Position numbers and translations under genes: made by a program. A stretch of 36,184 bases of DNA from Patescibacteria group bacterium. Its GTDB lineage: Bacteria > Patescibacteriota > Minisyncoccia > Phycocordibacterales > Phycocordibacteraceae. Where the stretch lies: NCBI GenBank assembly GCA_029260935.1, contig JAJDCJ010000009.1, positions 1 through 36,184 on the forward strand, given 5' to 3'. Positions 27,286-36,184 of the stretch are shown piece after piece. Under the pieces are notes generated by a model. The model was not told the origin of the DNA and made no database searches. It saw only the letters and a list, made by a program, of their open reading frames with translations. The stretch's first letter is position 1; each line of letters begins with the position of its first letter.

Positions 27286-28257
27286 AGACCGTTGGTATAC
27301 TGTAAGAATTCGCGGGACAAGAACACTGAGGTCATGATGTTTTTTTACATATTCAACCATCTCTTGGGGACTATTCTTTTTAGTTTTAGATTCTATTGTA
27401 AGAGATAGATCTTTTGGTGTTGGCTCTACCACTATAAGAGGCATGTCGTGGTATGACATATTTGTCGTAACTACGGGACAACCACAGGCGAGCGCTTCCA
27501 ACACTACTTTATCCAAAGAGCCAGTTTCGCTGGTATGTATAAATATACCAGCGCGACGATATAAAGGTATGAGCTCTTGTTGAGTCAGTGCACCCATAAA
27601 ATGGGCTCGTACACCGAGTGTGTGAGCGAGGGTCTTTAGTTTAGTTTCCTCCTCTCCAGTGCCTACGATATATATATCTTGACCGCTCTCTTTTGCTGCT
27701 TGTATTGCGAGGTCGTGACGTTTGCTGTTCATCAGGCGACCAACTGAAAGCACCCACTCTTCGCGTGTGATGTTTGTGTTGGGTGTGAACACATCAGTAT
27801 CAATACCATGCCCTGTGATATGAATTTTTTTTGACGGCAAACGAAAACTTTCCGGTGTTGCGGTAAATATATGTTGTACAAATTTTTCTGCGACGTGTAG
27901 TTTAAAATCAACGCTTTTATGCATATACCAGAGTCCGAGGGTTTTCCCCGTAAGGCGCCACCACCACCCACTCAACACGATATACTCGGGGTTCATATGA
28001 ACGAAAACGGCATCATACTGTTTTCGTAGAGTATAGAGTGTTGAGTAGAGAGTACGGAGGCGCTGTAGACGACCGGCGCCCTTTTCTTTGCCGAGTGAGT
28101 GCACAGTGACGTTTTTTGGTAGGTCGTACTCTCCTGTTTGTAGTGCAATGACATGGATATGTTCAAAGTGTTTCGCAAACTCTTCTATCCAGCGGTGGAA
28201 GAAGCCAAGGATGGGATGGTTTTTATCTACTACTTGAGTTGCGATGAGGAGTTTCAT
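27280..28257 (-). CDS. GT4-family glycosyltransferase
   Basis: MKLLIATQVVDKNHPILGFFHRWIEEFAKHFE...EEWVLSVGRLMNSKRHDLAIQAAKESGQDIYIVGTGEEE...KVVLEALACGCPVVTTN; ATG at 28257 overlaps the upstream stop (ATGA). Confidence 0.9.
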   Translation of the reverse strand: MKLLIATQVVDKNHPILGFFHRWIEEFAKHFEHIHVIALQTGEYDLPKNVTVHSLGKEKGAGRLQRLRTLYSTLYTLRKQYDAVFVHMNPEYIVLSGWWWRLTGKTLGLWYMHKSVDFKLHVAEKFVQHIFTATPESFRLPSKKIHITGHGIDTDVFTPNTNITREEWVLSVGRLMNSKRHDLAIQAAKESGQDIYIVGTGEEETKLKTLAHTLGVRAHFMGALTQQELIPLYRRAGIFIHTSETGSLDKVVLEALACGCPVVTTNMSYHDMPLIVVEPTPKDLSLTIESKTKKNSPQEMVEYVKKHHDLSVLVPRILTVYQRSL

Positions 28258-29153
28258 ATGAGGGATTGTTTCCAGGTGTGGAGCCATTCGTCTTTGGCGA
28301 GTACGGCGAGTGTGAGTGTGGCGGTGGGTTTTTCGGTGAGGGTTTTTATAAGCGCGACTGAAAGTTCACGCTTGGGTGCTATGATCGCACCTGCCTCGCG
28401 GGCACTGCCCACGTCAGGCGCCACTACTGGGACACCTGAGGCGAGCGCTTCAATGATGCTTGCTCCCCAACTTTCAGCGCGCGAGGTTGAGAGGACAACG
28501 TGCGCGCGAGGTATATAGCCAACTGGACTCTGCCAGCCGGGAAACTCAACAGGTAAAGCGTACGCTTTCGCTTTAGTGCGAAGTTTCCCCTCAAGAGAAC
28601 CACTCCCGAGCATAATAAGTTTCGCATCTATCCCCTTTTGGTGCACTTGTTTGAGCACGTTAAGCGCAAAGAGTGGGTCTTTTTCATCTTCAAAGCGCCC
28701 TATCCAGAGTACTGTGGGCTGTGTGTCCGGCGCTCTTGTGAGGGCTTTAAATGGCTCTAAATCAAGGTATATGGGAAGTACGGTAATAGGTGCGTGAATT
28801 TTTATTTTTTCAAGTTGGTTTTTTACCCGCTCTGAAACTACGCGAATGGAATCTGCATGGAGTAGTACGATTCGTGCTAAAAAATATTTGAGTGCGTTTT
28901 GTTTTTCTATGTCCGCGTGCACCTGTACGTTCAAACGAGTCTTGAGTATACGCGCAATAATCCATGCGACTACTCCGCGGAAGAACGGGTCTTGTGTGGT
29001 GACGACGTCAAAGTGACTTTTTGGTATATGCGGAAACGGTGCATCAAGACCCCAATAAAGCACTTCAAGTGTATCAACTGCGGACGCCTGCAAGTCAAAA
29101 CGGGGGTGGCCCTTTTTAAAACTCTTGTCTCCTGTGATCATTAATACGCGCAT
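28254..29153 (-). CDS. GT4-family glycosyltransferase
   Basis: PTVLWIGRFEDEKDPLFALNVLKQVHQKGIDAKLIMLGSGSLEGKL...SRAESWGASIIEALASGVPVVAPDVGSAREAG. Confidence 0.9.
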   Translation of the reverse strand: MRVLMITGDKSFKKGHPRFDLQASAVDTLEVLYWGLDAPFPHIPKSHFDVVTTQDPFFRGVVAWIIARILKTRLNVQVHADIEKQNALKYFLARIVLLHADSIRVVSERVKNQLEKIKIHAPITVLPIYLDLEPFKALTRAPDTQPTVLWIGRFEDEKDPLFALNVLKQVHQKGIDAKLIMLGSGSLEGKLRTKAKAYALPVEFPGWQSPVGYIPRAHVVLSTSRAESWGASIIEALASGVPVVAPDVGSAREAGAIIAPKRELSVALIKTLTEKPTATLTLAVLAKDEWLHTWKQSLI

Positions 29154-29156
29154 ACG

Positions 29157-29552
29157 TTATGTTTGTTTTTGAGTATGAGTAGCAAACCATTCTGCAATGT
29201 CTGCAACGTCGGGTTTTTTGGTTACGATGTGTAGCGCGAGGTCAAATAATTCATCGTCGGTAGCGACTATGTCATAGCCATTCACCTCGAGAAAAGTAAG
29301 TGCGGACATCACTCCTGTTCTTTTGTTCCCGTCAGCGAAAGGATGCTGGGTAATGATGAGGTACGCATACGTGGCGGCCTTTTGGAATATCGTCGGATAG
29401 AGCGTTTTTCCAAACACCGCTTGGAGCGGTTTTGTTTCAAGAGACTTGAGTGTACTGGGGTCACGCGTACCGAACAGTCCTCCACTCTTTGCCAATACTG
29501 CAGCGTGAATAAGTTCAAGCTGTTCAACAGTGAGGAGAATAAGTTTTGCCAT
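29157..29552 (-). CDS. doc: Fic/Doc-family toxin (death-on-curing type)
   Basis: LTVEQLELIHAAVL...GGLFGTRDPSTLKSLETKP...AYLIITQHPFADGNKRTGVMSALTFLEVNGYDI: Fic/Doc HxFxxGNKRT signature. Confidence 0.88.
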   Translation of the reverse strand: MAKLILLTVEQLELIHAAVLAKSGGLFGTRDPSTLKSLETKPLQAVFGKTLYPTIFQKAATYAYLIITQHPFADGNKRTGVMSALTFLEVNGYDIVATDDELFDLALHIVTKKPDVADIAEWFATHTQKQT

Positions 29553-29557
29553 ACACT

Positions 29558-29815
29558 CTAAGCATCGGCAAGACGTTCCAAGGCTCCTTGGTATCGTTTA
29601 ATCAACGCTAGAGCAGTGTCAGCAACGCGTTCGTCTTCTGGTGAAACATCGTCTTTGCCACTTTTTTGAGGAGTACGCTTAATAAGCACACCGTCTTTGA
29701 CTGCTTCGACAAAAATTGGTGTTCCTGCCGTGATGCCAACGTCCTCAATAATAGCCTTGGGTATAACTGCAGCCACTGATGAGCCGACTTTGATTGCTTT
29801 TTGTTTAAATGCCAT
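29558..29815 (-). CDS. AbrB/MazE-type (swapped-hairpin) antitoxin
   Basis: QKAIKVGSSVAAVIPKAIIEDVGITAGTPIFVEAVKDGVLIKR; immediately upstream of doc. Confidence 0.8.
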   Translation of the reverse strand: MAFKQKAIKVGSSVAAVIPKAIIEDVGITAGTPIFVEAVKDGVLIKRTPQKSGKDDVSPEDERVADTALALIKRYQGALERLADA

Positions 29816-29823
29816 ATACCGTG

Positions 29824-29852
29824 ATTATAATCTGATTATAATGAAAATACAA
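29824..29852 (-). promoter_or_regulatory. Sigma70-like promoter for the antitoxin-toxin pair
   Basis: Minus strand TTGTAT (29852-29847), 17-nt spacer, TATAAT (29829-29824), 9 nt upstream of the antitoxin start; overlaps tandem 11-nt repeats ATTATAATCA[G/C] (29821-29842). Confidence 0.6.
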
Positions 29853-29858
29853 CCCCTC

Positions 29859-29907
29859 CCCACCATCAGAATTAGCGATGTTGGGCATCGCTAATTCTGA
29901 TGGTGGG
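29859..29907. repeat. Perfect 22-bp inverted repeat with 5-nt loop
   Basis: cccaccatcagaattagcgatg-ttggg-catcgctaattctgatggtggg, abutting the stop of the 29908..31035 gene. Confidence 0.9.
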
Positions 29908-31035
29908 TTATTTTTGTAATGATTTTATAGATAGTGATTTCAAAACGGATGCGGTTTCATCTACCATACGCGCCACAGAAAATTTTTCAACGCGCTTCTT
30001 TGCGCTTGTGGCAAGGCGCCGGCGTGTCTCAGGCGAGGTCAGTAGTTTTTCAATGCGATGCTCTAGTGCTTTTTTATCATCCGGCTTTATTAAATATCCG
30101 TTCACGTTGTCTTCAATTAACTCAGGATTACCACCAATCTTCGTGGTGACAATCGGTACTCCCACAGCAGAAGCTTCCAAGAGAGTGTGCGAAAAACCTT
30201 CGTAGTGTGTGTTGAGGGCAAACACGTCGGCTGCACGCATATAGCGGAGTGCCACGGGACGGTCTACGTTGCCGGTGAATATAACGCTGTCTGTGCTTTT
30301 AAGTTTTTCTGCCACGGCCTCAAGTTTTTCTTGATCGGGACCTTCGCCGACAATGAGGAGTGAGAGGTCGGGAAATTTTTTTTTGAGGTTCGCGTGTACC
30401 TGTATGAGTGTTTCAAAACCTTTCCACGGCACCAGGCGCCCAACTGAAACGATGAGTTTTCCTTTATAGCGCAAAAGTCCGCGAATGACTTGTTTTAATC
30501 CTACTGCTTCTGCCACGATGCCGTTGTACACTACCGTGATGTTTTTCTTTGGTACGCCCCACGTAGCCACAATGCGCCCAAGATATTTTGACGGCACTAT
30601 AACTGCAACGGCACGGCGTGCTACCCAACGCTCAACTGCACGCATGAATTTTGGCATAAGTGATAGCTCTTCGGATTTTTGAAAAGACTCAATGGTGTCG
30701 GTGTAGTTGAATCGCTGTTGCGATTGCTCCCACGCAAAGTCCCCCACTATTTTCAGGAGAAACTTTTTTCGCATCAAAAAAGCAACGAGTGCGGATGGCA
30801 GTCCGACAGAAAAAGGATCTTGTGCAAAAATAACGTCTACCTCAAAGGATTTTTTTAATACTATGAAAAAATACACAAGGTGTCGTATGCCTTTTGGCCA
30901 CTTGCGGACGTCCCGAAACGGCACTACCGAGACCTCAAAACCATCCTTAGGAAGCTCATCCTGGAGTATCTTTGAATAGGTTGCGGGCCCCCCACCCTCA
31001 GGCGGAAACAGCCCTGTTGCTATCAGTACGCGCAT
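29908..31035 (-). CDS. GT4-family glycosyltransferase
   Basis: MRVLIATGLFPPEGGGPATYSKILQDELPKDGFEVSVVPF...LIVSVGRLVPWKGFETLIQVHANLKKKFPDLSLLIVGEGPDQEKL...HTLLEASAVGVPIVTTKIGGNPELI. Confidence 0.93.
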   Translation of the reverse strand: MRVLIATGLFPPEGGGPATYSKILQDELPKDGFEVSVVPFRDVRKWPKGIRHLVYFFIVLKKSFEVDVIFAQDPFSVGLPSALVAFLMRKKFLLKIVGDFAWEQSQQRFNYTDTIESFQKSEELSLMPKFMRAVERWVARRAVAVIVPSKYLGRIVATWGVPKKNITVVYNGIVAEAVGLKQVIRGLLRYKGKLIVSVGRLVPWKGFETLIQVHANLKKKFPDLSLLIVGEGPDQEKLEAVAEKLKSTDSVIFTGNVDRPVALRYMRAADVFALNTHYEGFSHTLLEASAVGVPIVTTKIGGNPELIEDNVNGYLIKPDDKKALEHRIEKLLTSPETRRRLATSAKKRVEKFSVARMVDETASVLKSLSIKSLQK

Positions 31036-31042
31036 ACGAGCA

Positions 31043-32251
31043 CTATAGCAAAATAGATGAGAAAACGCGTTCTTTCATGATTTTAGTAATAGTGTTCCAG
31101 TCATATTTGGAAAAAGCCAGCTCTTTGGCGTTTTTCACAATTTCTTGGGTTTTTTCTTTGTCTTCTATAAATAGTTTTACTGCTCGGGCTATACCCTCTG
31201 GATCACGGGTATCTACTGCCCTACCAGTTGATGGTTTGTCTGGGTTTCTCTCAGGATCAAAAAGAAAATCTGCAATACCCCCCTCTTGGGTTGCAATAAC
31301 TGGGATTTCTGCAGCAAACGCTTCAACAAATGAACTACCGAATCCCTCAGACAATGATGGGCGAATAAATATGTCAGATACTTTTAGATACTTCGGCATT
31401 TCGCTGTGATCAACAAACCCGACAAACTGCGCACGTGACTCAACACCAAGTTTTTCTGCGAGTTTTTTGAGTATGTCTTCGTCAGGACCAGTTCCCAAAA
31501 TTATGAACTTCACGTTTTTAGGAAGATGCGGAAGTGCTTTTATCACATCGTCAACTGCGTTTTTCTTTACCAAACGTGATGTGGTAATCACGAACACATC
31601 ACCCTCCTTCTTATTAAGTTTTTCACGAATAGGTTTCAGTTCTCCTTCAGAATACGTTTGTGAAAAGTGCCCTGTGTTTACTGCGTTTGGCACCAATTCA
31701 ATATCTCCGACATACCCCATACGCTTCGCCCACTTACCAAGGAATGTTGAAATTACTTGTATGGTATCTGCACGCGTAAATGCTTCTTTGAACAGTTTTC
31801 CGAACGGTTTCATTTTTTGTTCAATGTATTCAGGTGGATCTCCTTCTTGCAAGGTCAATATGTATTTGACATCTGGATGTTTCTTTTTAAATAAACCACC
31901 AGGAACACCAGTTGAGTGTGCCATCATACTCCATACCGCGTCGTATTTGTATTTCTTGTGCAATTCACTCGCCTTTCTTGCGGCTGCAAACTGGAACAAC
32001 ACCTTGTTTAAATGGAGTGGAAATTTTTTCAAATCCTTTATCTCAGGATTTTCTATTGCAATACCAATGCGGTGTACTAACACATTCCCTATTTTTTCAA
32101 CCTTTGGCAAGGTTGAGTCAAAGCGGTTAGTAACCATATGAAACTCAATGTCATACGGTGAAATACGATCGGTAATTTCTTTTATTGCCACCTCTGCGCC
32201 ACCGATATGCTTCGGATAGTATACGAGTGAGAAAATGAGTACTTTTTTCAT
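31043..32251 (-). CDS. GT4-family glycosyltransferase
   Basis: MKKVLIFSLVYYPKHIGGAEVAIKEITDRI...VITTSRLVKKNAVDDVIKALPHLPKNVKFIILGTGPDEDIL...EGFGSSFVEAFAAEIPVIATQEGGIADFL. Confidence 0.93.
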   Translation of the reverse strand: MKKVLIFSLVYYPKHIGGAEVAIKEITDRISPYDIEFHMVTNRFDSTLPKVEKIGNVLVHRIGIAIENPEIKDLKKFPLHLNKVLFQFAAARKASELHKKYKYDAVWSMMAHSTGVPGGLFKKKHPDVKYILTLQEGDPPEYIEQKMKPFGKLFKEAFTRADTIQVISTFLGKWAKRMGYVGDIELVPNAVNTGHFSQTYSEGELKPIREKLNKKEGDVFVITTSRLVKKNAVDDVIKALPHLPKNVKFIILGTGPDEDILKKLAEKLGVESRAQFVGFVDHSEMPKYLKVSDIFIRPSLSEGFGSSFVEAFAAEIPVIATQEGGIADFLFDPERNPDKPSTGRAVDTRDPEGIARAVKLFIEDKEKTQEIVKNAKELAFSKYDWNTITKIMKERVFSSILL

Positions 32252-33150
32252 TGCGAAATCATTTTTTTAATATCATCCGGTAAGGTATGTTTCGTATTCC
32301 ACCCAAGTTTTTGTATTTTCTCTAGGTTTTGTTTTGAATGTTTTCGGTCTCCTTTTTTACTTGGTAACATTTCAATTTCCCCACCAAACATTTCTGCAAC
32401 CTTCAAAAGAGAGTAGGATTCAGAAGATCCTATACAGTAACCATCACCTTTTCCTTTTTCGCCTACTAACATAATCCCATCAACCGTATCCTGAACATGA
32501 GTAAAGTTGCGAAGCTGTGTTCCTGGCGAGACCACCGTCAACGGCAACTCCTGTTTATGTTTTTCGTTAAAAATCGCAATTAAAGTACCGTATTTGTCAT
32601 TACGTTCCCGCTGTCCATACACATTATAAAAATAGGTAATCGCATAATCTAAACCGAACCATACTCCGTAGTTGTTTACTAGTTGTGTATTTGACGCCTT
32701 GAAGTAAGCGTATGGGGATTGGTTCTCGCCATCCTCTAAATCGTCAAACTCTCCAAACTTTGTACTAGAGCCGGCATATATAAGACGAATTTCTTTTTGC
32801 GTACAGTACTCGAGCACCTTAAATGTTCCGTGGACATTTAAATCCCACACTTTCTCTACATCATCAAAAGAGGTTAAAACACGAGAATATTCACCGAGGT
32901 GGTAGATGATGTCCGGCGTTTCGGGGATGTGCGTTTCAATGTCTTTAGTGTGCCCTTCGCGGTAGTCAACGCCATCTACGTGGTTTTCTTTTGTTCCAGT
33001 GAAGTAGTTGTCCAAAGAAATAACCTGATATCCTTCTTTTACCAAACGTTCGCACAGGTGCGAGCCGATAAAGCCCGCGCCGCCAGTTACTACTGCGAGT
33101 TTTTTACCCGCTCCTTTATGTGTCGCACTGTTCGGTGTGTCGGTGTTCAT
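32248..33150 (-). CDS. NAD-dependent epimerase/dehydratase (extended SDR, UDP-sugar type)
   Basis: KLAVVTGGAGFIGSHLCERLVKEGYQVISLDNYFTGTKENH...YAGSSTKFGE...SPYAYFKASNTQLV (YxxxK)...NVYGQRERN. Confidence 0.92.
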   Translation of the reverse strand: MNTDTPNSATHKGAGKKLAVVTGGAGFIGSHLCERLVKEGYQVISLDNYFTGTKENHVDGVDYREGHTKDIETHIPETPDIIYHLGEYSRVLTSFDDVEKVWDLNVHGTFKVLEYCTQKEIRLIYAGSSTKFGEFDDLEDGENQSPYAYFKASNTQLVNNYGVWFGLDYAITYFYNVYGQRERNDKYGTLIAIFNEKHKQELPLTVVSPGTQLRNFTHVQDTVDGIMLVGEKGKGDGYCIGSSESYSLLKVAEMFGGEIEMLPSKKGDRKHSKQNLEKIQKLGWNTKHTLPDDIKKMISQ

Positions 33151-36068
33151 TCTATTTCTTTGATTGAATACTCTTTATACCCATTCCCGCGCAAAAAGAC
33201 AACACTGGCAACGGCAATGCCGACAACGGCAAAGAGCGCGACAAACCAACCAAGCAATGGTGGAATGCGCGAGGATGATTCTGCGAGTGCAACTGAAGGC
33301 GCGGTAATGAGTGCACCTTCTTGTCCAAATATTTTTGAGGACAGTGGAGCGTCGCCTGCCGAGCTGTTAGGGATTTGTGGAACTGTGCCGAGAGGACCTT
33401 GAGAAATAGTAGCTGTTGTTGCGCCAACTCCTACGGATGCCGTGGCGCCACGTGCCGGGCGTGGCGGGCGTGCTACAAAAAGCGGTGACTCATAGGCGAC
33501 AGCTACTAACCCGTTAGGATACTGAAGGGCAACGGTGTGAGGAGCGAGTCCTGAAAGCCCTGTTCTTTTATTTGAAACAAGCACTTCCTGCCCAGCTGAC
33601 ACTATGGTATATGAAGGAAATTGGAATTGTGTTCCTGAGGAAAAAAGCATCCACCCACCAAGATCAACTTCAACATCGCTTTTGTTTTCAATGGCGATAT
33701 ATTCACTCGTGACTTCACTTATGACCAAAGACGCTGGAATGGCCTGTACCACGATACGATCAGTGGCGCTGTGTGCACCACTTGATGTATTAACAACTAC
33801 TGTATACGTGCCGGGAAATGAAAAATTGTATAAAACTTTCTGACCTTCTTTTCTGTCGCCGTTGCCAAATGTCCACACGTGCCGAGCACCCTGAAGTGGT
33901 GCTCCCGTAAGCCCTATGGTCTGCGCACTAAATACGCTGTCAGCTCCGACGAATACGGTGCGGTCTTTCCCTGCGTCAGTAAAAATGTCTGGGTTTATAA
34001 AGGAGCTTGGTTGGGAATTTCCTGTAGTGTTTTCTGTGTGCTGGTTTTGTTGTTCGGTTTGTGATGAAACAGGAGGTGTTTGAGATGTAGGTTGTGCACC
34101 CGAAGGACTGCCGGGAGTGGGTGATGCGGGAGCCCACGCACCACTGCTGATTTTCTGTAGACTCATACCATTACCATCGGCGCCAAGCTCGGGTTGGTAG
34201 AGTGTAGTGTCCACGTCTGTAAGTGACTGGTCGCGTATAGTGAGTGCTTCCCCACTGTTGCTGAGTGAAAACGCGCTGTCATACAACACGCCATTGAAAT
34301 TCGGCCAGTCTACAAGAAACTTTGTGCTGTTATCGGCGATAACGGCGTACCCGCTCGGCGGTAGAGCGCCGCCTGAAACAAGGGTGAGCGCGTGGTTGGT
34401 GTTCGCTTCAAACAACTTCCAGGTAGAGAGATCTAGTGTTTCATTTCCCGCGTTGTATACTTCTACCCATTCGCGCCCAGCGTCGGCCCCTTCAAGGTCG
34501 TACATCACTTCGGTGAACGACACTGAAGCAAAAGAGATGAGTGGAAATGAAAGTGTAAGGAGAAGCGCAATGGGAGCTACATACAACAGCTCACGTAAAC
34601 TCCTTTCAGGGATTTCTTTTTTTTGAGGTGGTGTTTCTTTGTGTTGTGGTTGTTCTGAAGTACTCTGTGCGTCACCATTATTTTTTGATGGTCGTTTCGG
34701 CGTACTGTCATCATCTTTATTTTTGTTTTTATCGGCATCTTTGTTTTTCGCTTCCGGGTCCTCTTCTGCTTGTTTTGCGCGCTCAGCTTGTTTTGCAAAA
34801 ATTGAACGGAAGGCGTCTTGGAAATTACCCGACTGTTTTTTCTGATCACTCACTTCGCTTTTTTTGTCTTTAAACGACTCGTCTACTTTTGAGCGCACCG
34901 TGGTGTAGTTCCGACATGCATGCACCACCATATCCTGGTATGAAACATTTTTTTTCTCAGGAAGTGTACGTGTGCGTGCAAAGAACGGTTTGCCTCGCGT
35001 GCCATCTATAGTGAGCAATACAATAAACTCGCCGGGCTCTAACTGCACCAAGTCATTGAGTTCGGCAAATGGATAAAATGCTTTTTCAATAATTTCTTTA
35101 TCAGCAGAGTGAGCGGCAAACGACGCAACCGAGCCACACCGCGAAAGCGCAGAGAGACGTTTGTCAGTATCTGCCTCTTGAATGAGCGTGTCGGCAACGG
35201 TAACTGAGAGTGCTGTTGGTGCTGAAAAAGTACGATCAATTTCCCCTTCTGTAAGATAGCGGAGCGTGTCGTGTAAATAGAGCCCAACAGGTGTATTGTT
35301 TTTTCTATTTGCAATGCGCGCACCGAGAGTAAACAGTTTCATCAGAGGTGTCACACGTGTGGGGTATATACGAATATGTGAAAAATCAACCACGACTATT
35401 TGCCCGTCCGGAAGATGGTCTAGAGTGAATTTTGAGTTGGCCTGCCCCACAACATTGCGTACCATAGTGTCCTGTACGATAAACTTTCCCGACTCTTTGA
35501 GAGTCTCTATCATATCTGCGTTTGCAGTGAGTTTGTCAGTAAACTTCTTTTGTGTCACTTCGTCTTCTGCAAAAAACTTCTCCCGAAACTTTTGGTCGGT
35601 AATGAGTGAGTAGAAGGTAATTAATGTTGTTCCTTCGCGCGAAAGCAGAACGAGTGCTACTTCTTTAAGAAATGGTGACGGAGTGAGTTGATAGACTTCT
35701 GATAACACCTCAACCAACATGTCGGTGCGTTCGCTTGCAGGAAGTGTTTTGATATCGTCAAAGATATTCCACGAGTAGGGGTACTCGGCGTTAGCCGGGT
35801 CAACAAACACCACCTTATCTAGAAGTTCAGGCTCAATGTGCTCCATCAGTGACGTTGCACTTTTGCCGGTGGCGTCAAGAAGTATGACTCCCAAACCCCG
35901 TTTGATGTCTTGGAGTGCCATAGACACGAGCATGTCGCCCCGCCCCGAATGAGGACGCCCTAAAATACAGAAGTGTTTTTCTCGGTCGCGGTCTTTAATA
36001 CCAAAATTGACCGTCTTTTCTTTGAGGGTCGTGGAGCCGATATAGGTTACGTGTGTGCCCCAATCCAT
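33147..36068 (-). CDS. 973-aa fusion: degenerate VirD4/TraG/HerA-like ATPase domain, charged linker, TM, lamin-tail (LTD)-PKD-LTD ectodomain, C-terminal TM
   Basis: N-half CILGRPHSGRGDMLVSMAL...GVILLDATGKS...VVVDFSHIRI...LEPGEFIVLLTIDGTRGKPFFARTRTLP; C-half SFTEVMYDLEGADAGREWVEVYNAGNETLDLSTWKLFE (LTD), GADSVFSAQTIGLTGAPLQGARHVWTFGNGDRKEGQKVLYNFSFPGTYTVVV (PKD), LVISEVTSEYIAIENKSDVEVDLGGWMLFSSG (LTD). Confidence 0.75.
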   Translation of the reverse strand: MDWGTHVTYIGSTTLKEKTVNFGIKDRDREKHFCILGRPHSGRGDMLVSMALQDIKRGLGVILLDATGKSATSLMEHIEPELLDKVVFVDPANAEYPYSWNIFDDIKTLPASERTDMLVEVLSEVYQLTPSPFLKEVALVLLSREGTTLITFYSLITDQKFREKFFAEDEVTQKKFTDKLTANADMIETLKESGKFIVQDTMVRNVVGQANSKFTLDHLPDGQIVVVDFSHIRIYPTRVTPLMKLFTLGARIANRKNNTPVGLYLHDTLRYLTEGEIDRTFSAPTALSVTVADTLIQEADTDKRLSALSRCGSVASFAAHSADKEIIEKAFYPFAELNDLVQLEPGEFIVLLTIDGTRGKPFFARTRTLPEKKNVSYQDMVVHACRNYTTVRSKVDESFKDKKSEVSDQKKQSGNFQDAFRSIFAKQAERAKQAEEDPEAKNKDADKNKNKDDDSTPKRPSKNNGDAQSTSEQPQHKETPPQKKEIPERSLRELLYVAPIALLLTLSFPLISFASVSFTEVMYDLEGADAGREWVEVYNAGNETLDLSTWKLFEANTNHALTLVSGGALPPSGYAVIADNSTKFLVDWPNFNGVLYDSAFSLSNSGEALTIRDQSLTDVDTTLYQPELGADGNGMSLQKISSGAWAPASPTPGSPSGAQPTSQTPPVSSQTEQQNQHTENTTGNSQPSSFINPDIFTDAGKDRTVFVGADSVFSAQTIGLTGAPLQGARHVWTFGNGDRKEGQKVLYNFSFPGTYTVVVNTSSGAHSATDRIVVQAIPASLVISEVTSEYIAIENKSDVEVDLGGWMLFSSGTQFQFPSYTIVSAGQEVLVSNKRTGLSGLAPHTVALQYPNGLVAVAYESPLFVARPPRPARGATASVGVGATTATISQGPLGTVPQIPNSSAGDAPLSSKIFGQEGALITAPSVALAESSSRIPPLLGWFVALFAVVGIAVASVVFLRGNGYKEYSIKEIE

Positions 36069-36122
36069 ACAGTAGTGGCAGTATAAATCAAAAATGACCG
36101 TGAGGGGAGGATTGAAGTATTA

Positions 36123-36184
36123 ATGCGATATAGAGAAGTTATAAAATTAGTTGAATTTCTCATAAAAAAAAAGTGCGCATACCC
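36123..36184 (+). CDS. Partial ORF at right edge, possibly a small toxin-like protein
   Basis: ATGCGATATAGAGAAGTTATAAAATTAGTTGAA... = MRYREVIKLVEFLIKKKCAY, loosely like HicA N-termini; only 20 codons visible. Confidence 0.2.
   Translation, partial: MRYREVIKLVEFLIKKKCAY

Noticed and set aside
31467-32141. 224-aa plus-strand ORF
   Set aside because: Antisense to a clear GT4 gene; no recognisable domain.

Overview
The window looks like a chromosomal segment from a Patescibacteria/CPR-like bacterium (an inference from gene style; not proven). From left to right it holds four regions. (1) Two tandem paralogous genes encode an excisionase-like HTH domain followed by a TM segment. The left one runs off the window edge and is missing from the supplied ORF track. 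(2) A housekeeping block carries gatB, obg and secA, interrupted by a REP-associated tyrosine transposase (RAYT, Y1/HUH) flanked by identical 29-nt palindromes. Further copies lie nearby, including an inverted REPIN-like doublet and a diverged relative. (3) A Lys/Arg/Ala-repeat H1-like protein is followed by a hairpin-dense intergenic region with a candidate structured RNA. (4) A surface-glycan cluster of about 26 kb contains an O-antigen ligase-like gene, a flippase, one GT2 and six GT4 glycosyltransferases, several methyltransferases, a NeuB/HAD phosphatase/NeuA nonulosonate triad, an SDR epimerase, and an embedded AbrB/Doc toxin-antitoxin pair with its own promoter. The cluster ends at a 973-aa protein joining a degenerate VirD4/HerA-like ATPase to a lamin-tail/PKD surface module. 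The strongest leads are the RAYT/REP system with its diverged palindrome, the pseudo-ATPase/LTD-PKD fusion, the HTH-TM-ectodomain pair, a 561-aa protein with a nucleotidyltransferase-like motif and an NDK-like C-terminus, and the candidate RNA.
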